Positions 34,432 through 43,866 of a stretch of DNA of 64,000 nt are shown here, one piece after another. The position numbers and the translations under genes are program-made. The DNA lies in assembly GCF_022557175.1 (NCBI RefSeq), contig NZ_CP092915.1:4154001-4218000 (forward strand), in the 5' to 3' direction. The stretch is from Mycolicibacterium sp. YH-1 (GTDB lineage: Bacteria > Actinomycetota > Actinomycetes > Mycobacteriales > Mycobacteriaceae). Each line of letters opens with the position of its first letter. Within the stretch, counting starts at the first letter, position 1. The notes beneath the pieces were generated by a model. It was not told the origin of the DNA and did not search any database. It saw only the letters and a program-made list of their open reading frames with translations.

Positions 34432-35130
34432 ATGAGTGACAGCAGCGACACACGAGACGGAAGCGACGACACACCTGTGCGCCGTGACGCCGCGCTGACC
34501 GAACGTCAGCGCACCATCCTCGAGGTCATCCGCAATTCGGTCACCACAAGGGGATATCCACCGAGCATCCGAGAGATCGGTGATGCCGTCGGCCTGACCT
34601 CGACGTCATCGGTCGCACACCAACTGCGCACGTTGGAGCGCAAGGGCTTCCTGCGGCGCGACGCCAACCGGCCCCGCGCGGTGGACGTGCGCGGTTCCGA
34701 CGACATGGTGACTCCGATCGTGACCACCGACGTCGCCGGGTCGGACACGCTGCCCGAGCCCACCTTCGTACCCGTCCTCGGCCGGATCGCCGCGGGTGGT
34801 CCGATCCTCGCCGAAGAGGCGGTGGAGGACGTCTTCCCGCTGCCGCGCGAACTCGTCGGCGAGGGATCGCTGTTCCTTCTCAAGGTCGTCGGCGAGTCGA
34901 TGATCGACGCCGCGATCTGCGACGGCGACTGGGTGGTCGTGCGTCAGCAGAATGTGGCCGACAACGGCGACATCGTGGCCGCCATGATCGACGGCGAGGC
35001 GACGGTCAAGACGTTCAAGCGCACCCGGGGACAGGTCTGGCTGATGCCGCACAACCCGGTGTTCGACCCGATCCCCGGTAACGACGCGGCCATCCTGGGC
35101 AAGGTCGTCACCGTTCTCCGCAAGGTGTGA
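34432..35130 (+). CDS. lexA: SOS repressor LexA
   Basis: A 232-residue repressor that self-cleaves when activated RecA is present. The N-terminal winged helix has [20 protein letters not shown] and [21 protein letters not shown]. The Ala121-Gly122 cleavage site lies in GRIAAGGPI. The latent serine protease uses Ser156 (GESMID) and Lys193 ([10 protein letters not shown]). The ATG at 34432 is the family start. It is regulated by the SOS box that overlaps its own promoter. Confidence 0.98.
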   Translation: MSDSSDTRDGSDDTPVRRDAALTERQRTILEVIRNSVTTRGYPPSIREIGDAVGLTSTSSVAHQLRTLERKGFLRRDANRPRAVDVRGSDDMVTPIVTTDVAGSDTLPEPTFVPVLGRIAAGGPILAEEAVEDVFPLPRELVGEGSLFLLKVVGESMIDAAICDGDWVVVRQQNVADNGDIVAAMIDGEATVKTFKRTRGQVWLMPHNPVFDPIPGNDAAILGKVVTVLRKV

Positions 35131-35145
35131 CGGCGGCCGGCCGCG

Positions 35146-37248
35146 TCAGCCTCTGACGAAGCCGTTCGTCAGAGCGAATTCCTCACTGGCGAACCAGACC
35201 TCGGCCTTCACTCGGTCGTACTGCTCCGAACCGGGTAGCCAGTACAGACCCGTCTTGGTGTCGGCCTTGATCGGATATCCGGCAGGGGCACCATCACCCT
35301 CATCGGAGGCCAGCCGCAACGACGTCTGAGCCGGCGCGGGCTCATCGAGCTGTATGGCCGCGTGGCGACCGCTAGGCGGGCCGCTAACGGCCTCGACCTC
35401 CTCTGGGCGAGCCTCGTCTGGATGATCCACCGCTGCGGGATCGACGGCCTCAGCGGCGTCCGCGGCCTCGACGTCATCGTCGACGGCCTCGGTGTCCGCC
35501 CAGACCTCCGACGCCTCCGAGTCCTCCATGGCCGCCTCGTCGGTGGAGTCGCGCTCCTCGACGACGCTCACAATGAGGTTGGGCTTCGTGTCGATCGCGT
35601 CCTGATCGAGGGAGAATCCACCGTCCAACGAACGTGCGGCGGGAACCTCCGGCGGCACGGACGCGGCAGGCGTCGCGGCGTCACCGCCCTCGTCGTCCTT
35701 CGGCATCGCCCACGCGCTCAACGGAACATAGGGCTGCTGCTGGCTGGCCGGTGTCGGGCCCGCCGACGGCATCGGGCCGGACGCGAAGTCACTGCCCTCG
35801 TCGTCGTCATCGTGATCATGAACGTCACGATCGTCGTCGTCATAGTCGTCGTACTCGTCGAAGCGGTCCATCGGTGCGCGGTCCTCACCGCGCCGCCGGT
35901 TCAAGATCACCGCGACGACCACGGCACCCACCAGTACGAGAACGGGTATGAGGGCGAGCGCCCACCACCACTTCTGATACCACGGCTTCCCGCCGTCATC
36001 GCCTACCGGCCCGGTGGCCTGGGGTGCCCTCGGGGCGTCCTGACCGGGCACCGCGAGACCCGCGAGCGCGTTGGCCAGATTCGGCGGCTCGGTGGAGAAC
36101 TCGTTGCTCGCACGGTCGAACGTGATCGCCCCGTTGGCGAACTTCTGGGTGATCACATCGCCGTTCTCGGCCTGATCGGCGGTCGGCGCACCGAGATCGC
36201 CGGTCGCGCCGCCGAGTTTGGCCCAGGCCGCGTTCATCGCGCCGCGCACGATCACCGCGCCGAAGTCCGGCGTCCAGAAGATCACCGGTTCGTCGGGGGC
36301 GGCGAACTTCGCGATCCGGCTGGCGGGGGCGAGACCACCATCGGCCTCGGAGGCGATCGGGAAGCCGAGGTCACCCGTCGGCCCGCCCACGCTCTCGTAC
36401 TTCTCCAGCAGCTGGCCAGTGATCACATCGGCGCCGTGGGCGGGGCTGTAGAAGATCTTGCCGCCGCTGAACGCCTGCACCAGGTTGCCGTCGCCAACCG
36501 GTTGCGGCGGTCCGTCGGGAGCGCCGAGTGGGCCAAGCGGCCCACCCGCGGCGCGGCGCGCCGCATTGATCTCCGACGTCGCATCACCCGGGATCTCGAG
36601 ACCCTTGAGCTGATCGGCCAGCTCCGGCGGGGTGGTCGTGAAGGTCTTGGTGCTCCGGTTCCACGACAGCTCGCCACCGGTGAACTTCTGAGACACCACC
36701 TCACCGCGGTAGACCTCGTCCTCCGTCGGCACACCGAGAACACCCGCTGATCCACCAAGCGCGTCCCACGCCGCGTTGATGGCGCCACGGACCACCCTGG
36801 CACCGGTGTCGGGGGTGAAGAAGATGACCGGCTTGTCGACCGCGCTGAACGTCGTGTTGCGGCTGTCGGGCGCCCGGCCCGCACCCTCATCGATGTTCGG
36901 GAAGCCCAGATCACTCTCAGCGGGCCCGCCGAGCGCCAGATACTTGTCCAGAATCGCGCCCTGCATGATGCGCGCACCGGTCTCCGGGGTGAAGAAGATC
37001 CGCCCGCCGGCAAAGTTCTGTCCGAAGCCAGCCCCGACGGCATAGACGCCACCGTCCTTGGGACCCAAGGTGCCGGTGTCACCACCGTTGGCATCCCAGA
37101 CCTGTGTGATCGCGGCGTCGGCGTCACCCTCGGGCGTCGCCCACGCGATCGGCGCCATCGGGGCAAACGCCACGACAGCAGCAACCAATACGAGCGCCAC
37201 ACTCGAGCGCCCCACGAACCTGCCCAGCAGGTTTTGCAGCCCAGTCAT
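35146..37248 (-). CDS. LGFP-repeat envelope protein with transmembrane anchor (Rv2721c-like)
   Basis: A 700-residue protein with a signal peptide (hydrophobic stretch to about residue 38). Eight or so LGFP-type repeats follow (for example YLALGGPAESDLGFP, KYESVGGPTGDLGFP) to about residue 410; such repeats bind or tether to the cell wall. A transmembrane helix follows (about residues 426-450, WWWALALIPVLVLVGAVVVAVIL), then an Asp/Glu-rich segment and a C-terminal module (GLYWLPGSEQYDRVKAEVWFAS) known as the sunset domain. The ATG at 37248 follows GGGGAGGA. Only the N-terminal half would be outside the membrane. Confidence 0.85.
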   Translation of the reverse strand: MTGLQNLLGRFVGRSSVALVLVAAVVAFAPMAPIAWATPEGDADAAITQVWDANGGDTGTLGPKDGGVYAVGAGFGQNFAGGRIFFTPETGARIMQGAILDKYLALGGPAESDLGFPNIDEGAGRAPDSRNTTFSAVDKPVIFFTPDTGARVVRGAINAAWDALGGSAGVLGVPTEDEVYRGEVVSQKFTGGELSWNRSTKTFTTTPPELADQLKGLEIPGDATSEINAARRAAGGPLGPLGAPDGPPQPVGDGNLVQAFSGGKIFYSPAHGADVITGQLLEKYESVGGPTGDLGFPIASEADGGLAPASRIAKFAAPDEPVIFWTPDFGAVIVRGAMNAAWAKLGGATGDLGAPTADQAENGDVITQKFANGAITFDRASNEFSTEPPNLANALAGLAVPGQDAPRAPQATGPVGDDGGKPWYQKWWWALALIPVLVLVGAVVVAVILNRRRGEDRAPMDRFDEYDDYDDDDRDVHDHDDDDEGSDFASGPMPSAGPTPASQQQPYVPLSAWAMPKDDEGGDAATPAASVPPEVPAARSLDGGFSLDQDAIDTKPNLIVSVVEERDSTDEAAMEDSEASEVWADTEAVDDDVEAADAAEAVDPAAVDHPDEARPEEVEAVSGPPSGRHAAIQLDEPAPAQTSLRLASDEGDGAPAGYPIKADTKTGLYWLPGSEQYDRVKAEVWFASEEFALTNGFVRG

Positions 37249-37407
37249 CGTTCCTCCCCGCGACACACTGAGGGTTCTCTGCAAGTGTCGCGTCCGTCAA
37301 CCTTGCGTCAGGCGACGTCAATCTTGAGGGATATCCAGGCCGTGGCGTGTAAGTGTCGCGTCACCCACACGGCGACTGCGGGCCCCTCGCGCGTCGATTT
37401 CGGGCCA

Positions 37408-38580
37408 TCAGACGCCGAGGCTACGGCCGATGATCTCCTTCATGATCTCGGTCGTGCCGCCGTAGATCGTCTGGATCCGGGAGTCCAGGAAGGCCCGTGC
37501 CACCGGATACTCGCGCATGTAGCCGTACCCACCGTGCAGTTGCAGGCAGCGGTCGTTGAGGCGGACCTGAGCCTCGGTGGAGAACCACTTGGCCATCGCG
37601 GCCTGTTCGACGGTCAGCTTCTCCTCGAGGTGCAGCTCAATGAACTGGTCGACCATCATCCGGACGACGGTGGCCTCGGTGGACAGCTCGGCGAGCGTGA
37701 AACGGGTGTTCTGGAAGCTGCCGATCGGCTTGCCGAACGCCTTGCGTTCCTTGGTGTACTGCAGCGTCTGCTCAAGCACCTCCGCCATGCCCGCGGCGGC
37801 CACCACGGCGATGCTGATGCGCTCCTGGGGCAGGTTCTGCATCAGGTAGACGAAGCCCGATCCCTCTTCGCCCAGCAGGTTCTCGGCGGGCACCCTCACA
37901 TCGACGAACGACAGCTCGGCGGTGTCCTGGGCGTCCAGGCCGATCTTGTCGAGGTGGCGGCCGCGCTCGAAGCCCTCCATGCCGCGTTCGACGACCAGCA
38001 GCGAGAAGCCCAGCGCGCCCTTGTCGGGGTCAGTGCAGGCCACGACGATGACCAGGTCGGCGTGGACACCGTTGGTGATGAACGTCTTGGCACCGTTCAG
38101 GATCCAGCTGCCGTCCTCCTGCTTGACCGCACGGGACTTGATGCCCTGCAGGTCGCTTCCGGTGCCCGGTTCGGTCATCGCGATCGCGGTGATCAGCTCA
38201 CCCGAGCAGAAGCCTGGCAGCCAACGCTGCTTCTGCTCCTCGGTGGCCAGCCGCAGCAGGTACGGCGCGACGACGTCGTTGTGCAGCGCGAAGCCCAGAC
38301 CGCTGTAACGGCCGACGGTGGTCTCCTCGGTGATGACGACGTTGTAGCGGAAGTCCGGGTTTCCGCCGCCGCCGTACTCCTCGGGCACGGACATGCCGAG
38401 GAAGCCCTGCTTGCCCGCCTCGAGCCAGATACCGCGGTCGACGATCTTGTCCTTCTCCCACTGTTCGTGGAACGGGGCGACGTGGCGCTCCAGGAAGGCA
38501 CGAAATGCGTCACGGAACAGTTCGTGCTCGGGCTCAAAGAGAGTGCGCTCGAACTTGATCACCTGGCTGGACGCGGCCAT
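37408..38580 (-). CDS. fadE20: Acyl-CoA dehydrogenase FadE20-like
   Basis: A 390-residue FAD-dependent acyl-CoA dehydrogenase for beta-oxidation. Signature 1 is AIAMTEPGTGSDLQGI, signature 2 is QLHGGYGYMREYPVARAFLDSR, and the catalytic glutamate candidate is in IYGGTTEIMKEII. The ATG at 38580 follows GGAGGTCCTT. It is the position equivalent of Rv2724c. It is divergent from the molybdoenzyme gene across about 105 bp that includes the small palindrome CAACC-GGAT-GGTTG (38632-38645). Confidence 0.93.
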   Translation of the reverse strand: MAASSQVIKFERTLFEPEHELFRDAFRAFLERHVAPFHEQWEKDKIVDRGIWLEAGKQGFLGMSVPEEYGGGGNPDFRYNVVITEETTVGRYSGLGFALHNDVVAPYLLRLATEEQKQRWLPGFCSGELITAIAMTEPGTGSDLQGIKSRAVKQEDGSWILNGAKTFITNGVHADLVIVVACTDPDKGALGFSLLVVERGMEGFERGRHLDKIGLDAQDTAELSFVDVRVPAENLLGEEGSGFVYLMQNLPQERISIAVVAAAGMAEVLEQTLQYTKERKAFGKPIGSFQNTRFTLAELSTEATVVRMMVDQFIELHLEEKLTVEQAAMAKWFSTEAQVRLNDRCLQLHGGYGYMREYPVARAFLDSRIQTIYGGTTEIMKEIIGRSLGV

Positions 38581-38686
38581 GAAGGACCTCCGGATCGACG
38601 GGCTGGATTTTGCCCACAACCCTATCCCACCCAACCGGATGGTTGATACCCGCGGTACCGTTGTCGCGGCCCCTAAGATCATCGGC

Positions 38687-40987
38687 ATGGTCTCCGGTTC
38701 GAGTCTCACGCACTGGGGCGCGTTCACCGCCGACGTCACCGACGGCGAGATCACCTCGGTTCGGCCGATGGCAGGCGATGCCGATCCCTCTCCCCTGTTG
38801 GGGAACCTGCCCGGGTCCCTGCGGCACCGCTCGCGGGTGACTGGGCCCGCCGTGCGCCGCGGCTGGCTGGAGAACGGACCCGGGCCCACCGATCTACGCG
38901 GCACCGAGGAGTTCGTCGCCGTGTCGTGGGACGAGCTGACCGAGCTGCTGGCCGACGAACTGCGCCGCGTGGTCGGCGCGCACGGCAACGAGGCCATCTA
39001 TGGCGGCTCGTACGGCTGGGCCAGTGCAGGGCGGTTCCATCACGCACAGAGCCAGGTTCACCGCTTCCTGAATCTGCTGGGCGGCTACAGCTTCTCGCGA
39101 CACTCCTACAGCCTCGGTGCCACCGGGGTGATCATGCCGCGCGTCGTCGGCACCCATGACGACCTGTTCAAGCGGTCCACCGACTGGAACGTCATCGCCG
39201 AACACACCGATCTGATGGTGTGCTTCGGAGGCATCGCCCTGAAGAACACCGGCATCAACCACGGCGGCACCACCGCCCACCCGACCCGGGATGCCCTGCG
39301 CCGCCTGCGTGATCGCGGCGGCCAGATCGTGTCGATCTCACCCCTGCGCGACGACGTCGAGGGTGACTGCGAATGGCTGGCGCCGAGACCCGGCACCGAC
39401 GTGGCGATCATGCTCGCGCTCGCGCACGTGCTTGCCACCGAGTCCCTGGCCGACCGTGAGTTTCTCGATCGCTACTGCACCGGATACGAGCGCTTCGAGC
39501 GCTACCTGCTCGGCGTCGACGACGGGGTGCCCAAGTCGCCGCAGTGGGCAGCGGACATCAGCGGTCTGCGCGCCGACGACCTGATCGCGCTCGCCAGGCG
39601 CATGGCGTCGAGCCGGACGATCGTCACCGTGAGCTGGTCTCTGCAACGCGTCCGGCACGGCGAGCAGGCACCGTGGATGGGCCTGGTCCTCGCGGCGATG
39701 CTCGGCCAGATCGGGCTTGCCGGAGGTGGTTTCGGGCACGGCTACGGATCGATGAACGAGCCGGGACTACCGCCGCTTCGGTGCCGGTTGCCCACCCTGC
39801 CGCAAGGTATGAACCCGGTGCGGACGTTCATCCCGGTGGCCGCGGTCAGCGATATGCTGCTGCACCCGGGCGAGACATTCGACTTCAACGGCCGTCGTTT
39901 GACCTACCCCGACATCCGACTGGTGTACTGGGCCGGCGGCAACCCGTTTCACCACCACCAGAACATCCCGCGACTGCGGCGTGCGCTGGCGCGCCCCGAA
40001 ACCGTGGTTGTGCACGACCCCTACTGGACGGCGATGGCCAAGCACGCCGACATCGTGGTGCCCTCAACCACCGCGTTCGAACGCGACGACTACTCGGGTT
40101 CACGCAACGACCCCCTCCTGGTGGCCATGCCCGCCCTCGCAGCGCCCCACGCCGACTCGCGCGACGACTACACGACGTTCGCCGCCCTCGCGGAGCGACT
40201 CGGTTTCGGTGAGCAGTTCACCGAGGGCCGCACCGCCCAACAGTGGCTGGTGCACCTCTACGACAAGTGGTCGGCGGAACTGGATTTCACGGTGCCCAGC
40301 TTCGATGACTTCTGGGCTGCGGGCTCACTGCGCCTGCCCACCGAGGACGGTCTGACCCTGCTCGCCGACTTCCGCGCCGACCCCGTCGACCACCGACTGG
40401 GGACACCGAGCGGCCGCATCGAGATCTTCTCGTCCGATATCGACGGATTCGGCTACGACGACTGCGCCGGTCACCCCACCTGGTATGAGCCATCGGAATG
40501 GCTGGGTGGCGAACGGGCCGCGAGCTATCCCCTGCACCTGCTGGCCAATCAGCCCGCGACCCGGTTGCACGGGCAGCTCGACGGCGGCGCCACCAGTCAG
40601 CACTCCAAAGTGCAGGGCCGCGAACCGATCCGGATGAACCCCGCCGATGCGGCTGCGCGGAACCTGTCCGACGGTGACGTGGTCCGCGTCTTCAATGACC
40701 GGGGCGCGTGCCTGGCCGGCGTCGTGGTGGACGAGGCCCTGCGGCCCCATGTGGTGCAACTGTCCACCGGCGCCTGGTACGACCCTCAGGACCCCACCGA
40801 CCCGGGTGCGATGTGTGTTCATGGCAACCCCAACGTGCTGACGGCCGACATCGGCACGTCATCGCTGGCCAAGGGATGCACCGGCGCGCACGTGCTGGTC
40901 GAGATCGAGCCGTTCACCGATCCGCTACCCCCGGTGCGGGCGCACATGCCACCTCACGTTGTCGAAACGGGAAGGCACAGTGACTGA
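38687..40987 (+). CDS. Molybdopterin-dependent oxidoreductase, BisC/DMSO-reductase type
   Basis: A 766-residue single-subunit molybdoenzyme like biotin sulfoxide reductase BisC or TMAO reductase. It starts HWGAFTADVTDGEI and lacks an N-terminal CxxC iron-sulfur motif, as expected for this subgroup. The Mo-ligand region is GGYSFSRHSYSLGATGVIMPRVVG, where a Ser is the expected ligand. Cofactor-binding segments include WAGGNPFHHHQN and the C-terminal molydopterin-binding domain from about residue 610. No Tat signal is present, so it is cytosolic. The ATG at 38687 is preferred; 38639 is an in-frame alternative. It overlaps the next gene by 8 nt. Confidence 0.88.
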   Translation: MVSGSSLTHWGAFTADVTDGEITSVRPMAGDADPSPLLGNLPGSLRHRSRVTGPAVRRGWLENGPGPTDLRGTEEFVAVSWDELTELLADELRRVVGAHGNEAIYGGSYGWASAGRFHHAQSQVHRFLNLLGGYSFSRHSYSLGATGVIMPRVVGTHDDLFKRSTDWNVIAEHTDLMVCFGGIALKNTGINHGGTTAHPTRDALRRLRDRGGQIVSISPLRDDVEGDCEWLAPRPGTDVAIMLALAHVLATESLADREFLDRYCTGYERFERYLLGVDDGVPKSPQWAADISGLRADDLIALARRMASSRTIVTVSWSLQRVRHGEQAPWMGLVLAAMLGQIGLAGGGFGHGYGSMNEPGLPPLRCRLPTLPQGMNPVRTFIPVAAVSDMLLHPGETFDFNGRRLTYPDIRLVYWAGGNPFHHHQNIPRLRRALARPETVVVHDPYWTAMAKHADIVVPSTTAFERDDYSGSRNDPLLVAMPALAAPHADSRDDYTTFAALAERLGFGEQFTEGRTAQQWLVHLYDKWSAELDFTVPSFDDFWAAGSLRLPTEDGLTLLADFRADPVDHRLGTPSGRIEIFSSDIDGFGYDDCAGHPTWYEPSEWLGGERAASYPLHLLANQPATRLHGQLDGGATSQHSKVQGREPIRMNPADAAARNLSDGDVVRVFNDRGACLAGVVVDEALRPHVVQLSTGAWYDPQDPTDPGAMCVHGNPNVLTADIGTSSLAKGCTGAHVLVEIEPFTDPLPPVRAHMPPHVVETGRHSD

Positions 40988-41504
40988 GTCGGTCTCCGTC
41001 CAGGAGCGCGGCGAGACGCTGGAGTTCACGTTCGACGATGCACTGCGCTACGCCGGACCGCACTCACCCGCCGGCGTCGCGATCGCGTTCCAGTCACTGC
41101 GCGTCGCCTTCGCGGCACTCTCCCCCGACGCACCACCGCAACGGCGTGCGGTCACCATCGCGACCGCGTTCCGGGGTCCCGGTGCCCGCGACTGCTTCGA
41201 AGCCGTGACCCGCGCCGTCACCGACGAGCGATTCACGGTCGACCGCACGCTGATTCGCCCTGACCGCGGCAGCCTGGTCGAGGACTTCGTGTTCGAGGTG
41301 GGCCTCGGCGATGCCACGGTGACGCTTCTGTTGCGCGATGGGTTCGTCGACGACGAGTTCATCGACCTGGCCCGCACGCAGGAGCGAACCGACCAGCAGG
41401 AGCGGCGGCTCGACGAACTGAAATCCCGACTGGCCCAAAGGGTTATGACCACTCCCGCCGATGAACTGTTCGACGTCAGCTATCGGCTCAGGCCTGGCAA
41501 CTAG
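40980..41504 (+). CDS. Unrecognised protein coupled to the molybdoenzyme
   Basis: A 174-residue soluble protein. I do not recognise it firmly. The central stretch YAGPHSPAGVAIAFQSLRVAFAAL and the ARDCFEAVTRAV helix are faintly reminiscent of FmdE-type domains found with molybdoenzymes, but the Cys motifs of that family are missing. The GTG at 40980 overlaps the last 8 nt of the BisC-like gene, so translation is coupled, and a role in that enzyme's cofactor, redox partner or substrate handling is likely. It is convergent with hflX, overlapping 4 nt. Confidence 0.75.
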   Translation: MTESVSVQERGETLEFTFDDALRYAGPHSPAGVAIAFQSLRVAFAALSPDAPPQRRAVTIATAFRGPGARDCFEAVTRAVTDERFTVDRTLIRPDRGSLVEDFVFEVGLGDATVTLLLRDGFVDDEFIDLARTQERTDQQERRLDELKSRLAQRVMTTPADELFDVSYRLRPGN

Positions 41505-42898
41505 TACGTCGCGAACTCGCGCAGTCCGGCGGCCAACGACTTGGGCACCCGCGCCTTGATCCGCGTGCCGTCATCAGTGTGTTCGGTGGCGTCGATGCGT
41601 CCGTCGGCGTGGACCCGCGCGACGAGGTCACCCCGGTCATACGGAATCGTGACGTCGACGGACTCATCGGTGGGCGTGACCATTTCGGCCATCCGCGTGC
41701 GCAGCCGGTCCAGCCCGTCGCCGGTGTGCGCCGAGACGAACACCGCGTCGGGCAACGCTCGCCGCAGGTGGGCCAACGTGAGATCGCTTGCAGCGTCGGT
41801 CTTGTTGACCACCAACAGCTCTGCGGCCGGTGCCTCGTCATACTCCGTGGCCACATCGCTGACGACCGCGCGCACCGCGCTGATCTGCGCCAGTGGGTTG
41901 GCATCGGAACCGTCGACGACGTGGACCAGCAGGTCGGCGTGGACGACCTCCTCCAGCGTCGAGCGGAACGCCTCCACCAGCTGGGTGGGCAGGTGCCGGA
42001 CGAAGCCGACGGTGTCGGTCAGCACGAACGGTCGACCGTCGTCGAACTGTCCACGGCGCGTGGTGGGTTCGAGCGTTGCGAACAGTGCGTTCTCGACCAG
42101 GACACCTGCACCGGTGAGCGCATTGAGCAGGCTCGACTTGCCCGCGTTGGTGTAGCCGACGATCGCAATCGCTGCGACATCGCTCTGCACCCGACGGCCG
42201 CGCTGGGTGTCGCGGATCTTCTTCATGTCCTTGATCTCGCGGCGCAGCTTCGACATCCGCTCACGAATCCGGCGACGATCGGTCTCGATCTTGGTCTCAC
42301 CGGGTCCACGCGTGCCCACACCGCCGCCGCTGCCGCCCGCGCCGCCGCCCTGACGGGACATCGACTCGCCCCAGCCGCGAAGCCTGGGCAGCATGTACTC
42401 CATTTGCGCAAAGGCGACCTGCGCCTTGCCCTCTCGACTGGTTGCGTGCTGGGCGAAGATGTCGAGGATCAGGGCCGTGCGGTCGATGACCTTGACCTTG
42501 ACGGCCTTCTCCAGCGCGTTGAGCTGGGCAGGGCTCAGCTCGCCGTCGCAGATGACGGTGTCCGCGCCGGTGGCCTCCACGATCTCGCGCAGTTCGGCCG
42601 CCTTACCGGAGCCGATGTACGTCGACGGATCGGGTTTGTCGCGCCGCTGGACCAGGCCCTCGAGGACCTCGGAGCCCGCGGTTTCGGCAAGTGCGGCGAG
42701 TTCGGCCATGCTGGCATCGGCATCGGCGGCGCTGCCGTCGGTCCAGACGCCGACCAGGACGACCCTTTCGAGCCGCAACTGGCGGTACTCGACTTCGGAG
42801 ACATCTTCGAGTTCGGTGGACAGACCCGCCACGCGGCGCAGTGCGACGCGGTCTTCGAGGTCGAGTTCGCCCGTGCTCGGGATCTTTGGATGAGTCAT
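41501..42898 (-). CDS. hflX: Ribosome-associated GTPase HflX
   Basis: A 465-residue GTPase that binds and rescues or splits stalled 70S ribosomes; in mycobacteria it also affects macrolide response. The N-terminal HflX domain (SEVLEGLVQRRDKPDPSTYI, VICDGELSPAQLNALEKAV) is followed by the Gly-rich linker and GPGETKIETDRRRIRERM. The G domain has G1 GYTNAGKSSL, G3 DTVGF and G4 NKTD. It is the position equivalent of Rv2725c. The ATG at 42898 has dapF 51 bp downstream of the opposite end of the intergenic gap. Confidence 0.95.
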   Translation of the reverse strand: MTHPKIPSTGELDLEDRVALRRVAGLSTELEDVSEVEYRQLRLERVVLVGVWTDGSAADADASMAELAALAETAGSEVLEGLVQRRDKPDPSTYIGSGKAAELREIVEATGADTVICDGELSPAQLNALEKAVKVKVIDRTALILDIFAQHATSREGKAQVAFAQMEYMLPRLRGWGESMSRQGGGAGGSGGGVGTRGPGETKIETDRRRIRERMSKLRREIKDMKKIRDTQRGRRVQSDVAAIAIVGYTNAGKSSLLNALTGAGVLVENALFATLEPTTRRGQFDDGRPFVLTDTVGFVRHLPTQLVEAFRSTLEEVVHADLLVHVVDGSDANPLAQISAVRAVVSDVATEYDEAPAAELLVVNKTDAASDLTLAHLRRALPDAVFVSAHTGDGLDRLRTRMAEMVTPTDESVDVTIPYDRGDLVARVHADGRIDATEHTDDGTRIKARVPKSLAAGLREFATY

Positions 42899-42949
42899 GT
42901 AATTACTGATGGTGCCCTTTCGGGGTTGCCTCGTGCATCCGATTTTCCG

Positions 42950-43816
42950 CTACTGCGCCCGCCACCACTGCTCGGAGACCTCGCCGTGAGCCACCAGCAC
43001 CGAGGGTCCGCGCAGGAAGCTGGAGGCGTCGGTGATGCTGACCTCGACCTCACCGCCGGGGATGCGCACGCGCAGGGTTCCGGTTTCCGTGTTGCCATGA
43101 CGCAGCGCTGCGACGACCGCGGCCACGGTTCCGGTGCCGCATGACCGGGTTTCGCCGACACCCCGCTCGTGGACGCGCATCGACACCGCGCCGTCAGCCG
43201 GGGCGGTGAGCACCTCCACGTTGACGCCGTCGGGGAACAGCGCGGCATCGAACTCGACGGGGGCCGCCACGTCCAGCGCGCGCAGGTCATCCGCGGTGAG
43301 GGTCGGGTCAACGCAGGCCAGGTGGGGGTTGCCGACGTCAACGGCCAGCCCGGTGAAGCGTCGGCCACCAACGACGGCGGATCCGGCGCCCACCTGGTTG
43401 GCCTTGCCCATCTCGACGGTGATGTCGGCGGTCAGCGCGTCATGGGAGTGCAGGACGACGGGTCGCGGCCCGGCCAGCGAACCGACCACGAACTCGTCTC
43501 TCTCCTCCAGGCCGCTGGCCCTCAGGTAGTGCGCGAAGACCCGCACCCCGTTGCCGCACATCTGCGCCACGGAGCCGTCGGCGTTGCGGTAGTCCATGAA
43601 CCAGTCGCCGGCGTCGACGCCCTCGGGCAGGCGATCGAAAACGCCCGCGTTCAGTGCGGCACCCGCCGTCGTCACCCGCAACACCCCGTCGGCGCCCAGG
43701 CCGCGCCGCCGGTCGCACAGTGCGGCCACCGACTGCGCCGTCAGGCCCAGGCGGGCTTCGAGGTCGGGAAGCACCACGAAGTCGTTCTGTGTGCCGTGTC
43801 CCTTGGCGAACTTCAC
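42950..43816 (-). CDS. dapF: Diaminopimelate epimerase
   Basis: A 288-residue enzyme converting LL- to meso-diaminopimelate for peptidoglycan and lysine. The two catalytic cysteines sit in [14 protein letters not shown] and [13 protein letters not shown], the usual symmetric pair. The start motif is [16 protein letters not shown]. The GTG at 43816 ([12 protein letters not shown]) is the family start; long in-frame extension upstream runs through miaA in another frame. Two copies of a 33-bp repeat lie just upstream, around the miaA stop. Confidence 0.96.
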   Translation of the reverse strand: MKFAKGHGTQNDFVVLPDLEARLGLTAQSVAALCDRRRGLGADGVLRVTTAGAALNAGVFDRLPEGVDAGDWFMDYRNADGSVAQMCGNGVRVFAHYLRASGLEERDEFVVGSLAGPRPVVLHSHDALTADITVEMGKANQVGAGSAVVGGRRFTGLAVDVGNPHLACVDPTLTADDLRALDVAAPVEFDAALFPDGVNVEVLTAPADGAVSMRVHERGVGETRSCGTGTVAAVVAALRHGNTETGTLRVRIPGGEVEVSITDASSFLRGPSVLVAHGEVSEQWWRAQ

Positions 43817-43833
43817 CTGATCAGGATACGTTC

Positions 43834-43866
43834 CGGATTCCCGGGTCGCTTCGCTCCTGCCCGCCG
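43834..43866. repeat. REP-like repeat, copy A
   Basis: A 33-bp unit containing GGTCGCTTCGCTCCTGCCC, located between dapF and the miaA stop codon. It is 30/33 identical to copy B at 43870-43902 and shares a 23-bp core with copy C at 63352-63374 (inverted). Confidence 0.7.

Noticed and set aside
35362..36750. Plus-strand open frame of 462 codons opposite the LGFP gene
   Set aside because: Arises from the repeats on the other strand; composition is low-complexity Arg/Gly/Val.
37234..38646. Plus-strand open frame of 470 codons opposite fadE20
   Set aside because: Antisense shadow; fadE20 has both acyl-CoA dehydrogenase signatures.
41501..41507. CTAG-overlapping stops (also at 29473) as possible insertion or recombination marks
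   Set aside because: Convergent TAG stops sharing CTAG are common and give simple 4-nt overlaps.
41579..43144. Plus-strand open frame of 521 codons opposite hflX and dapF
   Set aside because: Antisense shadow of two well-supported enzymes.
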